This document shows positions 32,937 to 39,225 of a DNA stretch of 40,050 nucleotides, piece by piece. The position numbers were made by a program, and so were the translations under genes. The stretch covers positions 1-40,050 of the IMG/VR virus record IMGVR_UViG_3300031167_000010; one strand, given 5' to 3'. Numbering within the stretch: position 1 is the first letter of the stretch; the number at the start of each line of letters is the position of its first letter. Under the pieces are notes generated by a model. That model ran no database searches and was not told where the DNA came from. It saw only the letters and a program-made list of their open reading frames with translations. This DNA is from a virus.

Positions 32937-33680
32937 TTATATTATAATTTTATTTTCCATTGATTTACTAAACTTTACCCACTCCCCAAAATTATGATGT
33001 CCTAGTTGAAGTTGATTTTTTATTCTCCCCTTTTTTTTGGTGTCAAGTGTTTTAATTTCTTTTCCGTTGAACCATACTAAAGTCTTATATCTATTTCCTG
33101 CTAACCAACTGCTTGAATCAACTGAATAAAATGGTACTTTTTTTAGTGTTTTCATTCCTGTAATTCCAAGACCGTGAACTTTACAGTTTTGATTCCTTGC
33201 GTCCATTACAAATTTATAAAATGTTTCAGTATCTCCCCAAGCAACATCTTTCCCTGCAATTCCGAGTGAAACATAATCATAATCTTTTATCATTCCATTC
33301 CAATCATCTAACCCTCTTTTCATATGAAAAACAGGTATTGACTGCTTTCCTGTTTTACTTTCAATTTTTCTTCTTAATTGTTTAACCTTTTCATATCCGA
33401 ATATTGAATCAACGTCCATTTCAAAAAACAGGTCAATCTTATTGTTATTTATATATTCAATATATTCGTCTGTAAATTTATCAATGTCAACTTTCTTTTT
33501 TGTTTTTGCCATCATAAAAGTGAAAGCACCACTATCTAAAAGAAATCTATCATATCTTGGAATTGTTTGTTCTCTTATTAAATGTTTTTTAGCATAGAAG
33601 AATGAATCCAATTTGTTAAATTTATAGTCAACTTTTTCAAATATTTCTTCGTATGATTCTCCTGCTAAATATACTTTCAT
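32937..33680 (-). CDS. dpdA: DpdA-like DNA guanine transglycosylase (phage type)
   Basis: A 247-residue protein of the tRNA-guanine transglycosylase superfamily, phage DpdA type, which swaps guanine in DNA for a 7-deazaguanine base. RFLLDSGAFTFM at 46-56 matches the TGT active site (TDSGGFQ) with Asp49. LFFEMDVDSIFG follows at 85-95, IPVFHM at 115-120, VSLGIAGK at 137-144, HGLGITG at 169-175 and the family stretch SVDSSSWLAGN at 186-196 with Asp188, a candidate nucleophile. The TGT zinc site (CxCxxC) is absent and the protein is much shorter than tRNA TGTs, as expected for DpdA. It overlaps the ParB-like gene by 4 bases and is followed by all preQ0 genes. Confidence 0.9.
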   Translation of the reverse strand: MKVYLAGESYEEIFEKVDYKFNKLDSFFYAKKHLIREQTIPRYDRFLLDSGAFTFMMAKTKKKVDIDKFTDEYIEYINNNKIDLFFEMDVDSIFGYEKVKQLRRKIESKTGKQSIPVFHMKRGLDDWNGMIKDYDYVSLGIAGKDVAWGDTETFYKFVMDARNQNCKVHGLGITGMKTLKKVPFYSVDSSSWLAGNRYKTLVWFNGKEIKTLDTKKKGRIKNQLQLGHHNFGEWVKFSKSMENKIII

Positions 33681-34243
33681 AATTCAAGTGCTTTCCAAAT
33701 AATATCTTCTCTACTACCATCTAATGAATTTAGTTTTGAATTTATGATTTCAAAATCATCTGAAGAATACTCCAAAACTATTTTATTTTTTGATTCTTTT
33801 TCTATAATATCATCCTCAAAAAATTCTCCCAAATCTACTTCACTTGTGCTAAATGTTTCTAATCCCCATTCATCTAATTCTTCTTGCTCCCATTCATTTC
33901 CTAAAATATCATAATCCCATTGACCGAAACCAACATTATCCTTAATTAAAAATTGTTTTGTTTGTTCTAAACTTAGGTCTTTAACAACGATTACAGGTAT
34001 TTTTTTTAACCCTGCAGATTGACACGCTCGGTATCTCATATTTCCCCCTAAAATGACACCGTTTTCGTTTACAACGATTGGTCTAATGCTTAACATTTGA
34101 GGAAATTCTTTTACTGACTTTACTAATTTATTAAATTTTTCATCTTTTATGAATCTAGGATTTTGTGGCAAACCTTTGATTTGACCTGTATTCAATGAAA
34201 TATCATTAATATCTAATATTTCTATTTTTGGATTTTTGTCCAT
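33677..34243 (-). CDS. ParB/Srx-like N-terminal domain protein, probable DNA-modification partner
   Basis: A 188-residue protein with a ParB/sulfiredoxin-type domain: SIRPIVVNENGVILGGNMRYRACQ at about 52-75 with GGNMRYRA (66-73) as the nucleotide-binding motif, followed by KKIPVIVV and LSLEQTKQFLIKDNVGFGQWD. This domain, with the same FGQWDYDILGNEWE continuation, is common next to phage DNA methyltransferases, where it appears to act with the modifying enzyme. Here no methyltransferase follows; dpdA does, with a 4-base overlap. It is the first gene after promoter P7. A role in helping DpdA choose or reach its DNA sites is inferred. Confidence 0.75.
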   Translation of the reverse strand: MDKNPKIEILDINDISLNTGQIKGLPQNPRFIKDEKFNKLVKSVKEFPQMLSIRPIVVNENGVILGGNMRYRACQSAGLKKIPVIVVKDLSLEQTKQFLIKDNVGFGQWDYDILGNEWEQEELDEWGLETFSTSEVDLGEFFEDDIIEKESKNKIVLEYSSDDFEIINSKLNSLDGSREDIIWKALEL

Positions 34244-34274
34244 TTTGTTTTAGTTTTTGTTTGTTAATACTGTT

Positions 34275-34305
34275 GTAAATATAACTATATTATCTTAATA
34301 TCCAA
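34275..34305 (-). promoter_or_regulatory. promoter P7 (modification/structural operon)
   Basis: Minus strand: TTTG, 19 bases, TATATTTAC at 34283-34275, about 32 bases before the ParB-like start. The -33 TTG (34305-34303) is the canonical form and the spacing is the textbook N19 for Bacteroidota. The left arm of the palindrome is degenerate and the upstream TGTTAA block is missing, so this promoter may escape the control acting on P1-P4. It overlaps the end of the 75-residue gene upstream. It should drive everything from the ParB-like gene to the lysis cassette. Confidence 0.68.
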
Positions 34306-34522
34306 ATATTAATTTAATCAAATAACGCAAGATTACTACTGTTGCTATTCTTGTGATTGAAAAGACTATAGATTTATTATTCAACCAATCATTTAAACTT
34401 TTGTGTTCAGACTGTGGCATTATTACAAACATTAATCTGTCTGCAACCCATAAACTATATGCAAATGGTAACATCATTAATCCTAGAATTAATACTGCTT
34501 TTTTCTTTAATTGTTCTTTCAT
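34295..34522 (-). CDS. small membrane protein, 75 aa
   Basis: A 75-residue protein with two hydrophobic segments: AVLILGLMMLPFAYSLWVA (about 9-27) and IVFSITRIATVVILRYLIKLIF (about 52-73). Basic N-terminus (MKEQLKKK), so both ends may be cytoplasmic. It begins after the strong terminator at 34557-34585 and ends in promoter P7. It may be a membrane-targeted host-takeover or superinfection-exclusion protein. No recognised family. Confidence 0.5.
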   Translation of the reverse strand: MKEQLKKKAVLILGLMMLPFAYSLWVADRLMFVIMPQSEHKSLNDWLNNKSIVFSITRIATVVILRYLIKLIFGY

Positions 34523-34556
34523 ATTATTTTATTTTATTTTATTTGATTTTGTCTTT

Positions 34557-34585
34557 AAAAACAAGGAGGGAACAACCCCTCCTTG
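34557..34585 (-). terminator. strong intrinsic terminator
   Basis: A perfect 9-bp GC-rich stem (CAAGGAGGG / CCCTCCTTG; 34562-34570 and 34577-34585) with a 6-base loop, followed on the minus strand by TTTTT. The stem is by far the most GC-rich block in its surroundings. It ends the transcript that contains the 125-residue gene and separates it from the 75-residue membrane gene. Confidence 0.8.
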
Positions 34586-34672
34586 CTAAACAAACAAAAA
34601 CATAGAAACAGAATTGAAACTATATTAAGTAATACAAACCTAATCATTTTTTTCTGCTTTATGTTTATATTT

Positions 34673-35050
34673 TTATTTCTTTAAATTTCTTTTAGCTTTT
34701 TTTTTAGCATTATTTTTTAATAATCTATCTAATTTTTTATTGGCAGGGTGGTTATTTTCATTCATTGAATAAAAGAAATTCCTAGACCTTTGTTCTATAA
34801 ATTCCCCTGCTCTATTATCGTTTCTTGCGTTAATATTTTGCTTGACAAGTTTACTATCTAGGTAGAAATTAAACACTACAAATCTTTCATAAAATTTCCT
34901 ACTGATTTCTATTAATGCTAACTCTTCACTATTGCTTGAACTACTTCCTGTTCTTGTTACTTGTTTGACATTATCCTTTCCTCCCCAACTCGGAGATTTA
35001 GAATATCCACAACTCGTAACTTCATTCCATATTGGTTTTGCGTAACTCAT
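34673..35050 (-). CDS. hypothetical protein, 125 aa, Lys-rich C-terminus
   Basis: A 125-residue protein starting MSYAKPIWNEVTSCGYSKSP, with a Ser-rich linker (TGSSSSNSEE), a helical centre (ISRKFYERFVVFNFYLDSKLV) and a C-terminal basic tail (NNAKKKAKRNLKK). The first half has Trp/Cys/Gly motifs that look like a small surface or DNA-binding protein type seen in Bacteroidota phages. Not assignable to a named family. It is the last gene before the terminator at 34.56 kb. Confidence 0.5.
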   Translation of the reverse strand: MSYAKPIWNEVTSCGYSKSPSWGGKDNVKQVTRTGSSSSNSEELALIEISRKFYERFVVFNFYLDSKLVKQNINARNDNRAGEFIEQRSRNFFYSMNENNHPANKKLDRLLKNNAKKKAKRNLKK

Positions 35051-35071
35051 AATTCTGTTTTTTGTTTGTTT

Positions 35072-35305
35072 TTAAACTACTTTATTTTTTTCTTTATTCC
35101 AAGTTCCATAGGCTCTTGTTACAGGTTCTCCCTCGTGCATTGATAAGTAAAACATAACCGGCATTCCACCTTTGCAATCTCTTAAGTTATGGATAGTTTT
35201 ATATTCAATACTATTTTTATTGTATTCTATTCCTAAAACTTCCTCATTCCTTTTTAACTTATCATTAATTTCTTTCCTAGATTTTCCTTCTATATATAAT
35301 TTCAT
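35072..35305 (-). CDS. hypothetical protein, 77 aa
   Basis: A 77-residue protein (MKLYIEGKSRKEINDKLKR...) that starts with a helix and continues with beta segments (GGMPVMFYLSMHEGEPVTRAYGTWN). The ATG follows the standard leader AAAAACAAACAAA. It lies in the small operon from promoter P3. No known family. Confidence 0.5.
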   Translation of the reverse strand: MKLYIEGKSRKEINDKLKRNEEVLGIEYNKNSIEYKTIHNLRDCKGGMPVMFYLSMHEGEPVTRAYGTWNKEKNKVV

Positions 35306-35316
35306 TTTGTTTGTTT

Positions 35317-35535
35317 TTAATCTGTTAAAACTACTTGAACATTATATCTTTGGTAAACGATAAACCCATTAATATTATCTTTTGGAACAAACTTATTGTC
35401 AACTAATAATCTAACAATTCTTGCTTTATACTTTCCTTGAAGATTTAATAATTTTCCATCTACTGTAATTGAATAAAAATCTTCAACATCTAACATTCTT
35501 TCAATCACTTTTAATACTCTAATTCCTTTTTTCAT
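35317..35535 (-). CDS. hypothetical protein, first gene after promoter P3
   Basis: 72 residues from the ATG at 35535 (MKKGIRVLKVIERML), preceded by AACAAAAACAAACAAA. A longer frame open to 35580 would translate the leader itself (KQTKTNK) and is unlikely. The protein is beta-rich and basic (FYSITVDGKLLNLQGKYKARIV, FIVYQRYNVQVVL). Function unknown. Confidence 0.5.
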   Translation of the reverse strand: MKKGIRVLKVIERMLDVEDFYSITVDGKLLNLQGKYKARIVRLLVDNKFVPKDNINGFIVYQRYNVQVVLTD

Positions 35536-35584
35536 TTTGTTTGTTTTTGTTTGTTTTAGTTTGGTTAACATTAACCTCACACTA

Positions 35585-35656
35585 CAATATAAGTACTTAT
35601 ATCTGTTATTCCTAATTTTAAAGCAACTATCTTTTTAATTTTAACATTTTTTAACA
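35585..35656 (-). promoter_or_regulatory. promoter/operator P3 (palindrome class)
   Basis: Minus strand TTA-N21-TATATT with the perfect 16-bp palindrome ATATAAGTACTTATAT at 35587-35602 and the upstream double-TGTTAA block at 35630-35656, at the same 43-bp offset as in P1, P2 and P4. It lies just downstream of the HTH regulator gene and its two terminators, and about 50 bases upstream of the next start. The regulator may therefore act on this site. Confidence 0.7.
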
Positions 35657-35696
35657 AATAAATAGGTTTTTCAACTAAAAAGTTTAAATTTTGAAT

Positions 35697-35728
35697 AAAA
35701 AAAACCACCTAAAATTAATTAAATGGTT
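35697..35728 (-). terminator. second terminator after the HTH gene
   Basis: In the minus-strand transcript a 10-pair stem can form between 35703-35712 and 35719-35728 (AACCA...TGGTT plus two G-U pairs), followed by a run of U at 35704-35697. The G-U pairs exist only in this direction (they would be C-A mismatches on the other strand), which supports a minus-strand terminator. Confidence 0.6.
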
Positions 35729-35754
35729 AAAAAGCGTCTTATTCGCTATAAGAC
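35729..35754 (-). terminator. first terminator after the HTH gene
   Basis: A perfect 7-bp stem (GTCTTAT / ATAAGAC; 35736-35742 and 35748-35754) with a 5-base loop, followed on the minus strand by GC and TTTTT at 35733-35729. It directly follows the HTH gene and stands in tandem with the hairpin at 35697-35728. Two terminators in a row isolate the regulator transcript from promoter P3. Confidence 0.65.
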
Positions 35755-35790
35755 ATTAAAATGTTTATCCCAACATTAACTTTTAATTTA

Positions 35791-35997
35791 TTAACTATTT
35801 TTTCCTATCTGAATAAGTGTATCAAATCTGAAATTCTTTTTGTCATTAATGTATCTAAGCATTTGTAAAGGGTGGATTCCTACTTCTTTTGCAAAACCTG
35901 TTGGAGTTGAATTTGTGTCCATTAGATGCTTTTCAATAACTTTTCTAACTGCTTTATCTAAATGTCTTAAATCTTTAATGTTATCTATCTTTATCAT
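35791..35997 (-). CDS. small helix-turn-helix regulator, candidate repressor
   Basis: A 68-residue protein, almost entirely an XRE-like HTH domain: helix DKAVRKVIEKHLM, then STPTGFAKEVGIHPLQMLRYINDKK with the turn at GIHP, then a final helix FDTLIQIGK. It has no sensor or dimerisation domain, so it would resemble a Cro-type or antitoxin-like regulator. It is framed by a terminator upstream (36019-36042) and two downstream, as a separate unit. It is the only stand-alone HTH protein near the palindromic operators, which makes it the best candidate for their ligand. This is an inference. Confidence 0.7.
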   Translation of the reverse strand: MIKIDNIKDLRHLDKAVRKVIEKHLMDTNSTPTGFAKEVGIHPLQMLRYINDKKNFRFDTLIQIGKNS

Positions 35998-36013
35998 TCT
36001 TGATTATTGTTTT

Positions 36014-36042
36014 AAAACGGCCTAGCGTTAATTCACTAGGCC
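36014..36042 (-). terminator. intrinsic terminator after the SSB-like gene
   Basis: A perfect 7-bp GC-containing stem (GGCCTAG / CTAGGCC; 36019-36025 and 36036-36042) with a 10-base loop, followed on the minus strand by G and TTTT. It lies between the recombination operon and the HTH gene start at 35997. The short T run suggests partial read-through, which could supply the HTH gene. Confidence 0.65.
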
Positions 36043-36103
36043 ATTAATTTAATTACTTCCACAAGTTTTCTTGTCTTTCAAACTCGTAATTTTGTGCTTC
36101 TGT

Positions 36104-36445
36104 TCAAAAAGGTAAATCATCCGGCTCTCCATCTTGACCTGTATCTTGACCTGTTTCTTGTTCTCCTTGCTTTTCAATTTTCCAACCATTTAATGATAAA
36201 AAATATCTATCCTCTCCCTGTGGACTTGTCCATAATCTACCTCCTAGATTTACTGAAATTTCAACATCATCTCCTATTGAATAATTATCTACTAAAGAAC
36301 AACCATCTTGCGTGAATTGAACTAATAATTTTTGAGGATATTTGTCATCTTCAGTTTCTATAACTATTTCTCTTTTTGAAAAAGTATCTGTTATTTGTAC
36401 CATTTCGTTCAATACTATTATTCTTCCTTCTACCTTGTCTATCAT
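36104..36445 (-). CDS. SSB-like DUF3127 protein
   Basis: A 113-residue OB-fold-like protein of the DUF3127 type common in Bacteroidota: GRIIVLNEMVQITDTFSKREIVIETED, then LLVQFTQDGCSLVDNYSIGDDVEISVNLGGRLW and GEDRYFLSLNGWKIEK. It ends in an acidic tail with DDLPF, the same kind of terminal motif by which SSB proteins recruit partners. It is the third gene of the recombination set, one base after the exonuclease. It most likely binds single-stranded DNA made during recombination. Confidence 0.8.
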   Translation of the reverse strand: MIDKVEGRIIVLNEMVQITDTFSKREIVIETEDDKYPQKLLVQFTQDGCSLVDNYSIGDDVEISVNLGGRLWTSPQGEDRYFLSLNGWKIEKQGEQETGQDTGQDGEPDDLPF

Positions 36446-36446
36446 T

Positions 36447-37100
36447 TTATTTTATTTTAAATTTTGCTTTTAATTCATTCCAATATAATCTACAACCTTT
36501 TACTCTTTGGATTATTTGTTGCTCTTTTTCTAAATCTCTAATATATGAAATTGTTGTAACTCTTAAATCTATAGGCAAATGACTTGAAATATGGATTTCT
36601 TCATTTTCCCACGCAGGAATTAATTCTTCCGGAGTATCCATTAAACAATAATCTAAATAAAACTCGTCTTTATTCCATAACATCATATATCCCCTTCCCT
36701 GCCATTCATAAACGGTGCTTTTAGCATCTTCTTCAAATAACGGAAATGTAACCTTACTCCAAGGACATTTCGTATCTCTAATTTTATTTTCAAAAGATAC
36801 ATCACAAGTTCCTTTTATAAATCCATTTGTTCTTTCCTCTTCATTTTTTTCGTATGGTTCATTATAAAGTTCAGAAATTAATTCAATGGCTTGTTCTTCC
36901 ATTATATTTCCTTTATCAAATTTTGGACTTTTTATGATATTTTTATATTCTAAATATGTTTCTTTAAAGGCATTTTTTACATAAGTTTTTGCTCCTACCG
37001 ATAATTCAATTTTTTTAGGAGATGCCATCACACTACTCAAAGCAGAACATCTAACTATAAACTCTCCTGCTTCATTCAAATAATTATTTTTCTTTGACAT
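36447..37100 (-). CDS. YqaJ/lambda-exonuclease-like PD-(D/E)XK nuclease
   Basis: A 217-residue nuclease. A Glu helix with GNIMEEQAIELISELY (64-79), Asp100 in GTCDVSF, the D-T-K triad (RDTKCPW, Asp109 and Lys111), and a glutamine in YEWQGRGYMML (Gln134) form the PD-(D/E)XK pattern of YqaJ and lambda exonuclease. Such enzymes resect DNA 5'-3' to give strands for annealing. It overlaps the ERF gene by 17 bases and is followed by the SSB-like gene, so the three form a Red-type recombination unit. Confidence 0.82.
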   Translation of the reverse strand: MSKKNNYLNEAGEFIVRCSALSSVMASPKKIELSVGAKTYVKNAFKETYLEYKNIIKSPKFDKGNIMEEQAIELISELYNEPYEKNEEERTNGFIKGTCDVSFENKIRDTKCPWSKVTFPLFEEDAKSTVYEWQGRGYMMLWNKDEFYLDYCLMDTPEELIPAWENEEIHISSHLPIDLRVTTISYIRDLEKEQQIIQRVKGCRLYWNELKAKFKIK

Positions 37101-37740
37101 CTTCTTTTATTTTCATTTCTAATTCATCTAATAATTGAAATTGCTCTTCAGTTAACTCAAAAGTAACTTTCATTGCGTCCCCACTATATTTTCCTATTTT
37201 TATTTGTCCCATAGCATTATCAAATCTAGTTTTATCTAATTTCGCTTTATTAACGACTAACGACTTTTTAACCGTTTTAACGGCTTTATTTATATCGTTC
37301 GAGTGAGTTGTATCAGAATCATCTATTGCTCCTGTAGGGACTAGGAATGCGTACAATAGGGCGTATTTTAATGCGTATGTAGTGGCCTTTCCTGCTCCTT
37401 TATCTTGTGAATCTACTCCTTGTCCATATCCACTCAATTCTATTGATTCCCCACTACTATGAATTAACTTGTATGTAACTAGCACCTCCGTGAAAACAGA
37501 CTGTTTTTGTTTCACTCCATAATTATCTGTAACTTCCCAACGGTTTATTTCTGTTTTCGGTTCAATTTTTATAGGTAGAATTATTAATCCATTTTCCCTC
37601 ATTGAAGTACCTATAATTTTTTTTACTTCTTTATCCGGAACACCTTTGTACTGCATTTTACCTGTTCCAACTTGCATAGATTTTTCTATACCTTTGACAT
37701 CTTCCATTACTGCAAGAATCGCTTCTGTTAATTTAGTCAT
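37084..37740 (-). CDS. erf: ERF-family single-strand annealing protein
   Basis: A 218-residue protein with the ERF superfamily core: MQYKGVPDKEVKKII at about 29-43, FTEVLVTYKLIHSSGESIELSGYGQGVDSQDKGAGKATTYALKYALLYAFLVPTG at about 83-137. GVDSQDKGAGKA with YALKYAL is diagnostic. ERF anneals complementary single strands in phage recombination. The C-terminal about 70 residues are charged and helical, and may bind partners. It is the first gene after promoter P6, coupled to the exonuclease by a 17-base overlap. Confidence 0.9.
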   Translation of the reverse strand: MTKLTEAILAVMEDVKGIEKSMQVGTGKMQYKGVPDKEVKKIIGTSMRENGLIILPIKIEPKTEINRWEVTDNYGVKQKQSVFTEVLVTYKLIHSSGESIELSGYGQGVDSQDKGAGKATTYALKYALLYAFLVPTGAIDDSDTTHSNDINKAVKTVKKSLVVNKAKLDKTRFDNAMGQIKIGKYSGDAMKVTFELTEEQFQLLDELEMKIKEDVKEK

Positions 37741-37761
37741 TTGTTTTGTTTTTTATATTTA

Positions 37762-37793
37762 CAAATATAACTATTTATATCTGTTTATCCTAA
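37762..37793 (-). promoter_or_regulatory. promoter P6 (recombination operon)
   Basis: Minus strand: TTA at 37793-37791, 21 bases, TATATTTG at 37769-37762, a perfect match to the TAnnTTTG box. The palindrome arms are exact (ATATAA...TTATAT) with a different centre (ATAG), and the upstream TGTTAA block is missing. It lies 21 bases before the erf start. It appears to drive erf, exonuclease and SSB-like genes down to the terminator at 36.02 kb. Confidence 0.72.
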
Positions 37794-37806
37794 CTTCTTA
37801 ATGCTT

Positions 37807-38046
37807 TTAAAAATTATCCCAACACCAAATCGGTGTCTTTTCTCCCACATACGCTCCACTCACATTAAAAGTGAAATACTCTAAGGCTTCTAATTCTGTT
37901 AATTCTTTTTCTAATATTTTAAGGCATTTAGAAACTGAATAAATTAATCTCATTTCATTCTCTTCTAACCCTATTATCGCAGAATCAAAAGAATCAGCCG
38001 TTAATAGTTTTTCTCCAATATATCTATCTAATATTTTTTCTAACAT
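37807..38046 (-). CDS. hypothetical acidic protein, 79 aa
   Basis: A 79-residue acidic, helical protein (MLEKILDRYIGEKLLTADSFD...) ending VSGAYVGEKTPIWCWDNF. It is the last gene before promoter P6. Glu-rich helices could form a small bundle. No motif or family recognised. Confidence 0.5.
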   Translation of the reverse strand: MLEKILDRYIGEKLLTADSFDSAIIGLEENEMRLIYSVSKCLKILEKELTELEALEYFTFNVSGAYVGEKTPIWCWDNF

Positions 38047-38058
38047 AATTTATTTTTT

Positions 38059-38379
38059 TTATAATCTTCCTTCATTATACCATTTAATATAATCCAATGC
38101 AATAACTTTTGTAATTTCAAAAGCATTTAGATATTTCCCATTATAAAATCTATCTTGGGATTTATTATAATATAATTCTGAATGCTCCTTTGTTCCATAA
38201 CTTCCACTTTGGATTGTTACTTTATAATTTTTCATTATCACGGTTGTTCCAAACCTATCTCTATCATAAGATGCAACGCTTCTTATTTTTTCAATCACTT
38301 CCATTAATTCATTCCAAGAAATTTCTTTATATTTATTTCCTGTGAAATAGCTAAATATTTTATTTTCTGTTTTGTTCAT
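38059..38379 (-). CDS. hypothetical protein, 106 aa
   Basis: A 106-residue protein with helical start (FSYFTGNKYKEISWNELMEVIEKIRS), a beta middle (TTVIMKNYKVTIQSGSYGTKEHSELY) and a C-terminal helix (AFEITKVIALDYIKWYNEG). The alternation suggests a small alpha/beta protein. Two-base gap to the Cys-rich gene upstream. Function unknown. Confidence 0.5.
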   Translation of the reverse strand: MNKTENKIFSYFTGNKYKEISWNELMEVIEKIRSVASYDRDRFGTTVIMKNYKVTIQSGSYGTKEHSELYYNKSQDRFYNGKYLNAFEITKVIALDYIKWYNEGRL

Positions 38380-38381
38380 TT

Positions 38382-38678
38382 TTATCCTCTTTTTAAATTT
38401 TTATTAAAATTTTCATATTCATACATTTCAAAACCACTTCCATCACAATTATCACAAGACACATCTTTAACACAACCTCCACAACATTCGTTAGATTGAT
38501 TATTACAATCCATTTCTTCAACCGTACCTTTTCCATCACAACAATCACAATCTCCTTCAAACATATCATCTTCGTCTAAATCCACTACTTCAAAATGCTT
38601 ATTTTCTACCAATAACTTTCCATTTTCAAATAATTGTTTTCCTGCTTTTTTGTAATCTTCTTCACTTATATATTTCAT
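38382..38678 (-). CDS. Cys-rich protein with DnaJ-type zinc motifs
   Basis: A 98-residue protein. Residues about 1-42 are acidic and helical. The second half holds eleven cysteines with two CxxCxGxG motifs, CDCCDGKG (about 44-51) and CDNCDGSG (about 76-83), separated by a Cys cluster (CNNQSNECCGGC). This is the DnaJ/HSP40 zinc-finger pattern, here without J domain or substrate domain. Small phage proteins of this kind are widespread and may bind zinc or act as chaperone-like partners. Its target is unknown. Confidence 0.6.
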   Translation of the reverse strand: MKYISEEDYKKAGKQLFENGKLLVENKHFEVVDLDEDDMFEGDCDCCDGKGTVEEMDCNNQSNECCGGCVKDVSCDNCDGSGFEMYEYENFNKNLKRG

Positions 38679-38681
38679 ATC

Positions 38682-38858
38682 TTAAACTTTTTTTCTTAAT
38701 AATTTATAAATCTCATCTAACAATTCTCCATCTGTCATATCTTCTTTGTTTGGTTCTAATATTTCAGTAATTGAATTTATTACTTCCATCATTCCCATTC
38801 CGTATGATATTTCTTGGTGGTTTCCAACCCTTATTAATTCTTTTGCTTTTTGTTTCAT
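38682..38858 (-). CDS. hypothetical protein, 58 aa
   Basis: A 58-residue frame (MKQKAKELIRVGNHQEISYG...) ending DEIYKLLRKKV at the stop at 38682. It fits exactly between the Cys-rich gene (3-base gap) and a 42-codon frame, and looks like a helical, balanced-charge protein (NSITEILEPNKEDMTDGELLDEI). Evidence is fit and codon pattern; no family. Confidence 0.45.
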   Translation of the reverse strand: MKQKAKELIRVGNHQEISYGMGMMEVINSITEILEPNKEDMTDGELLDEIYKLLRKKV

Positions 38859-38861
38859 AAT

Positions 38862-38990
38862 TTATGAATTTAATAATTTTTCTTTTTGTTTAATAATCTC
38901 TTTAATTGCTTTAAAATCTCTTTTGCAAATTGCAATAAAATGTTTATTTTCTAATATTTCTAATTGTTCTAATTTAGTTAATGTTTTCAT
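38862..38990 (-). CDS. hypothetical micro-protein, 42 aa
   Basis: A 42-residue basic, helical frame (MKTLTKLEQLEILENKHFIA...IKQKEKLLNS) preceded by AAAAAAACAAATG, the common leader type. It fills the gap between the genes on either side without overlap (3 bases to the next). Probably real but unproven. Confidence 0.4.
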   Translation of the reverse strand: MKTLTKLEQLEILENKHFIAICKRDFKAIKEIIKQKEKLLNS

Positions 38991-39003
38991 TTGTTTTTTT
39001 ATT

Positions 39004-39186
39004 TTAATTATTATGATTTATCCTTCTTCCTTCTTCAATTATATTTTCTGTTTCTGAATTGCTTAATTCATAATGTTCTGAAAATAAATTTGTAGATAAA
39101 TAATTATTATACCAATCTAAATACATTTCTTCTTTTTGTTTATTTGTGTATTTTTTCATTTTGTTTGTTTTTAATTCGTTTTTCAT
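39004..39186 (-). CDS. hypothetical small acidic protein with two possible starts
   Basis: The frame gives 60 residues from 39186 or 51 from 39159. Both ATGs are preceded by the same AAACAAACAAA leader, a tandem duplication of the start region, so either or both may be used. The protein (MKKYTNKQKEEMYLDWYNNYL...) is acidic and helical, ending EEGRRINHNN. Unknown function. Confidence 0.5.
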   Translation of the reverse strand: MKNELKTNKMKKYTNKQKEEMYLDWYNNYLSTNLFSEHYELSNSETENIIEEGRRINHNN

Positions 39187-39225
39187 TTTGTTTGTTTTTT
39201 AGTTATTGTTTTTTAAAATTTTCAA

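Noticed and set aside
34295-34522. Holin candidate next to the modification operon
   Set aside because: It has two membrane segments, but it is far from the lysis cassette, which has its own small membrane proteins. It is left as an unknown membrane protein.
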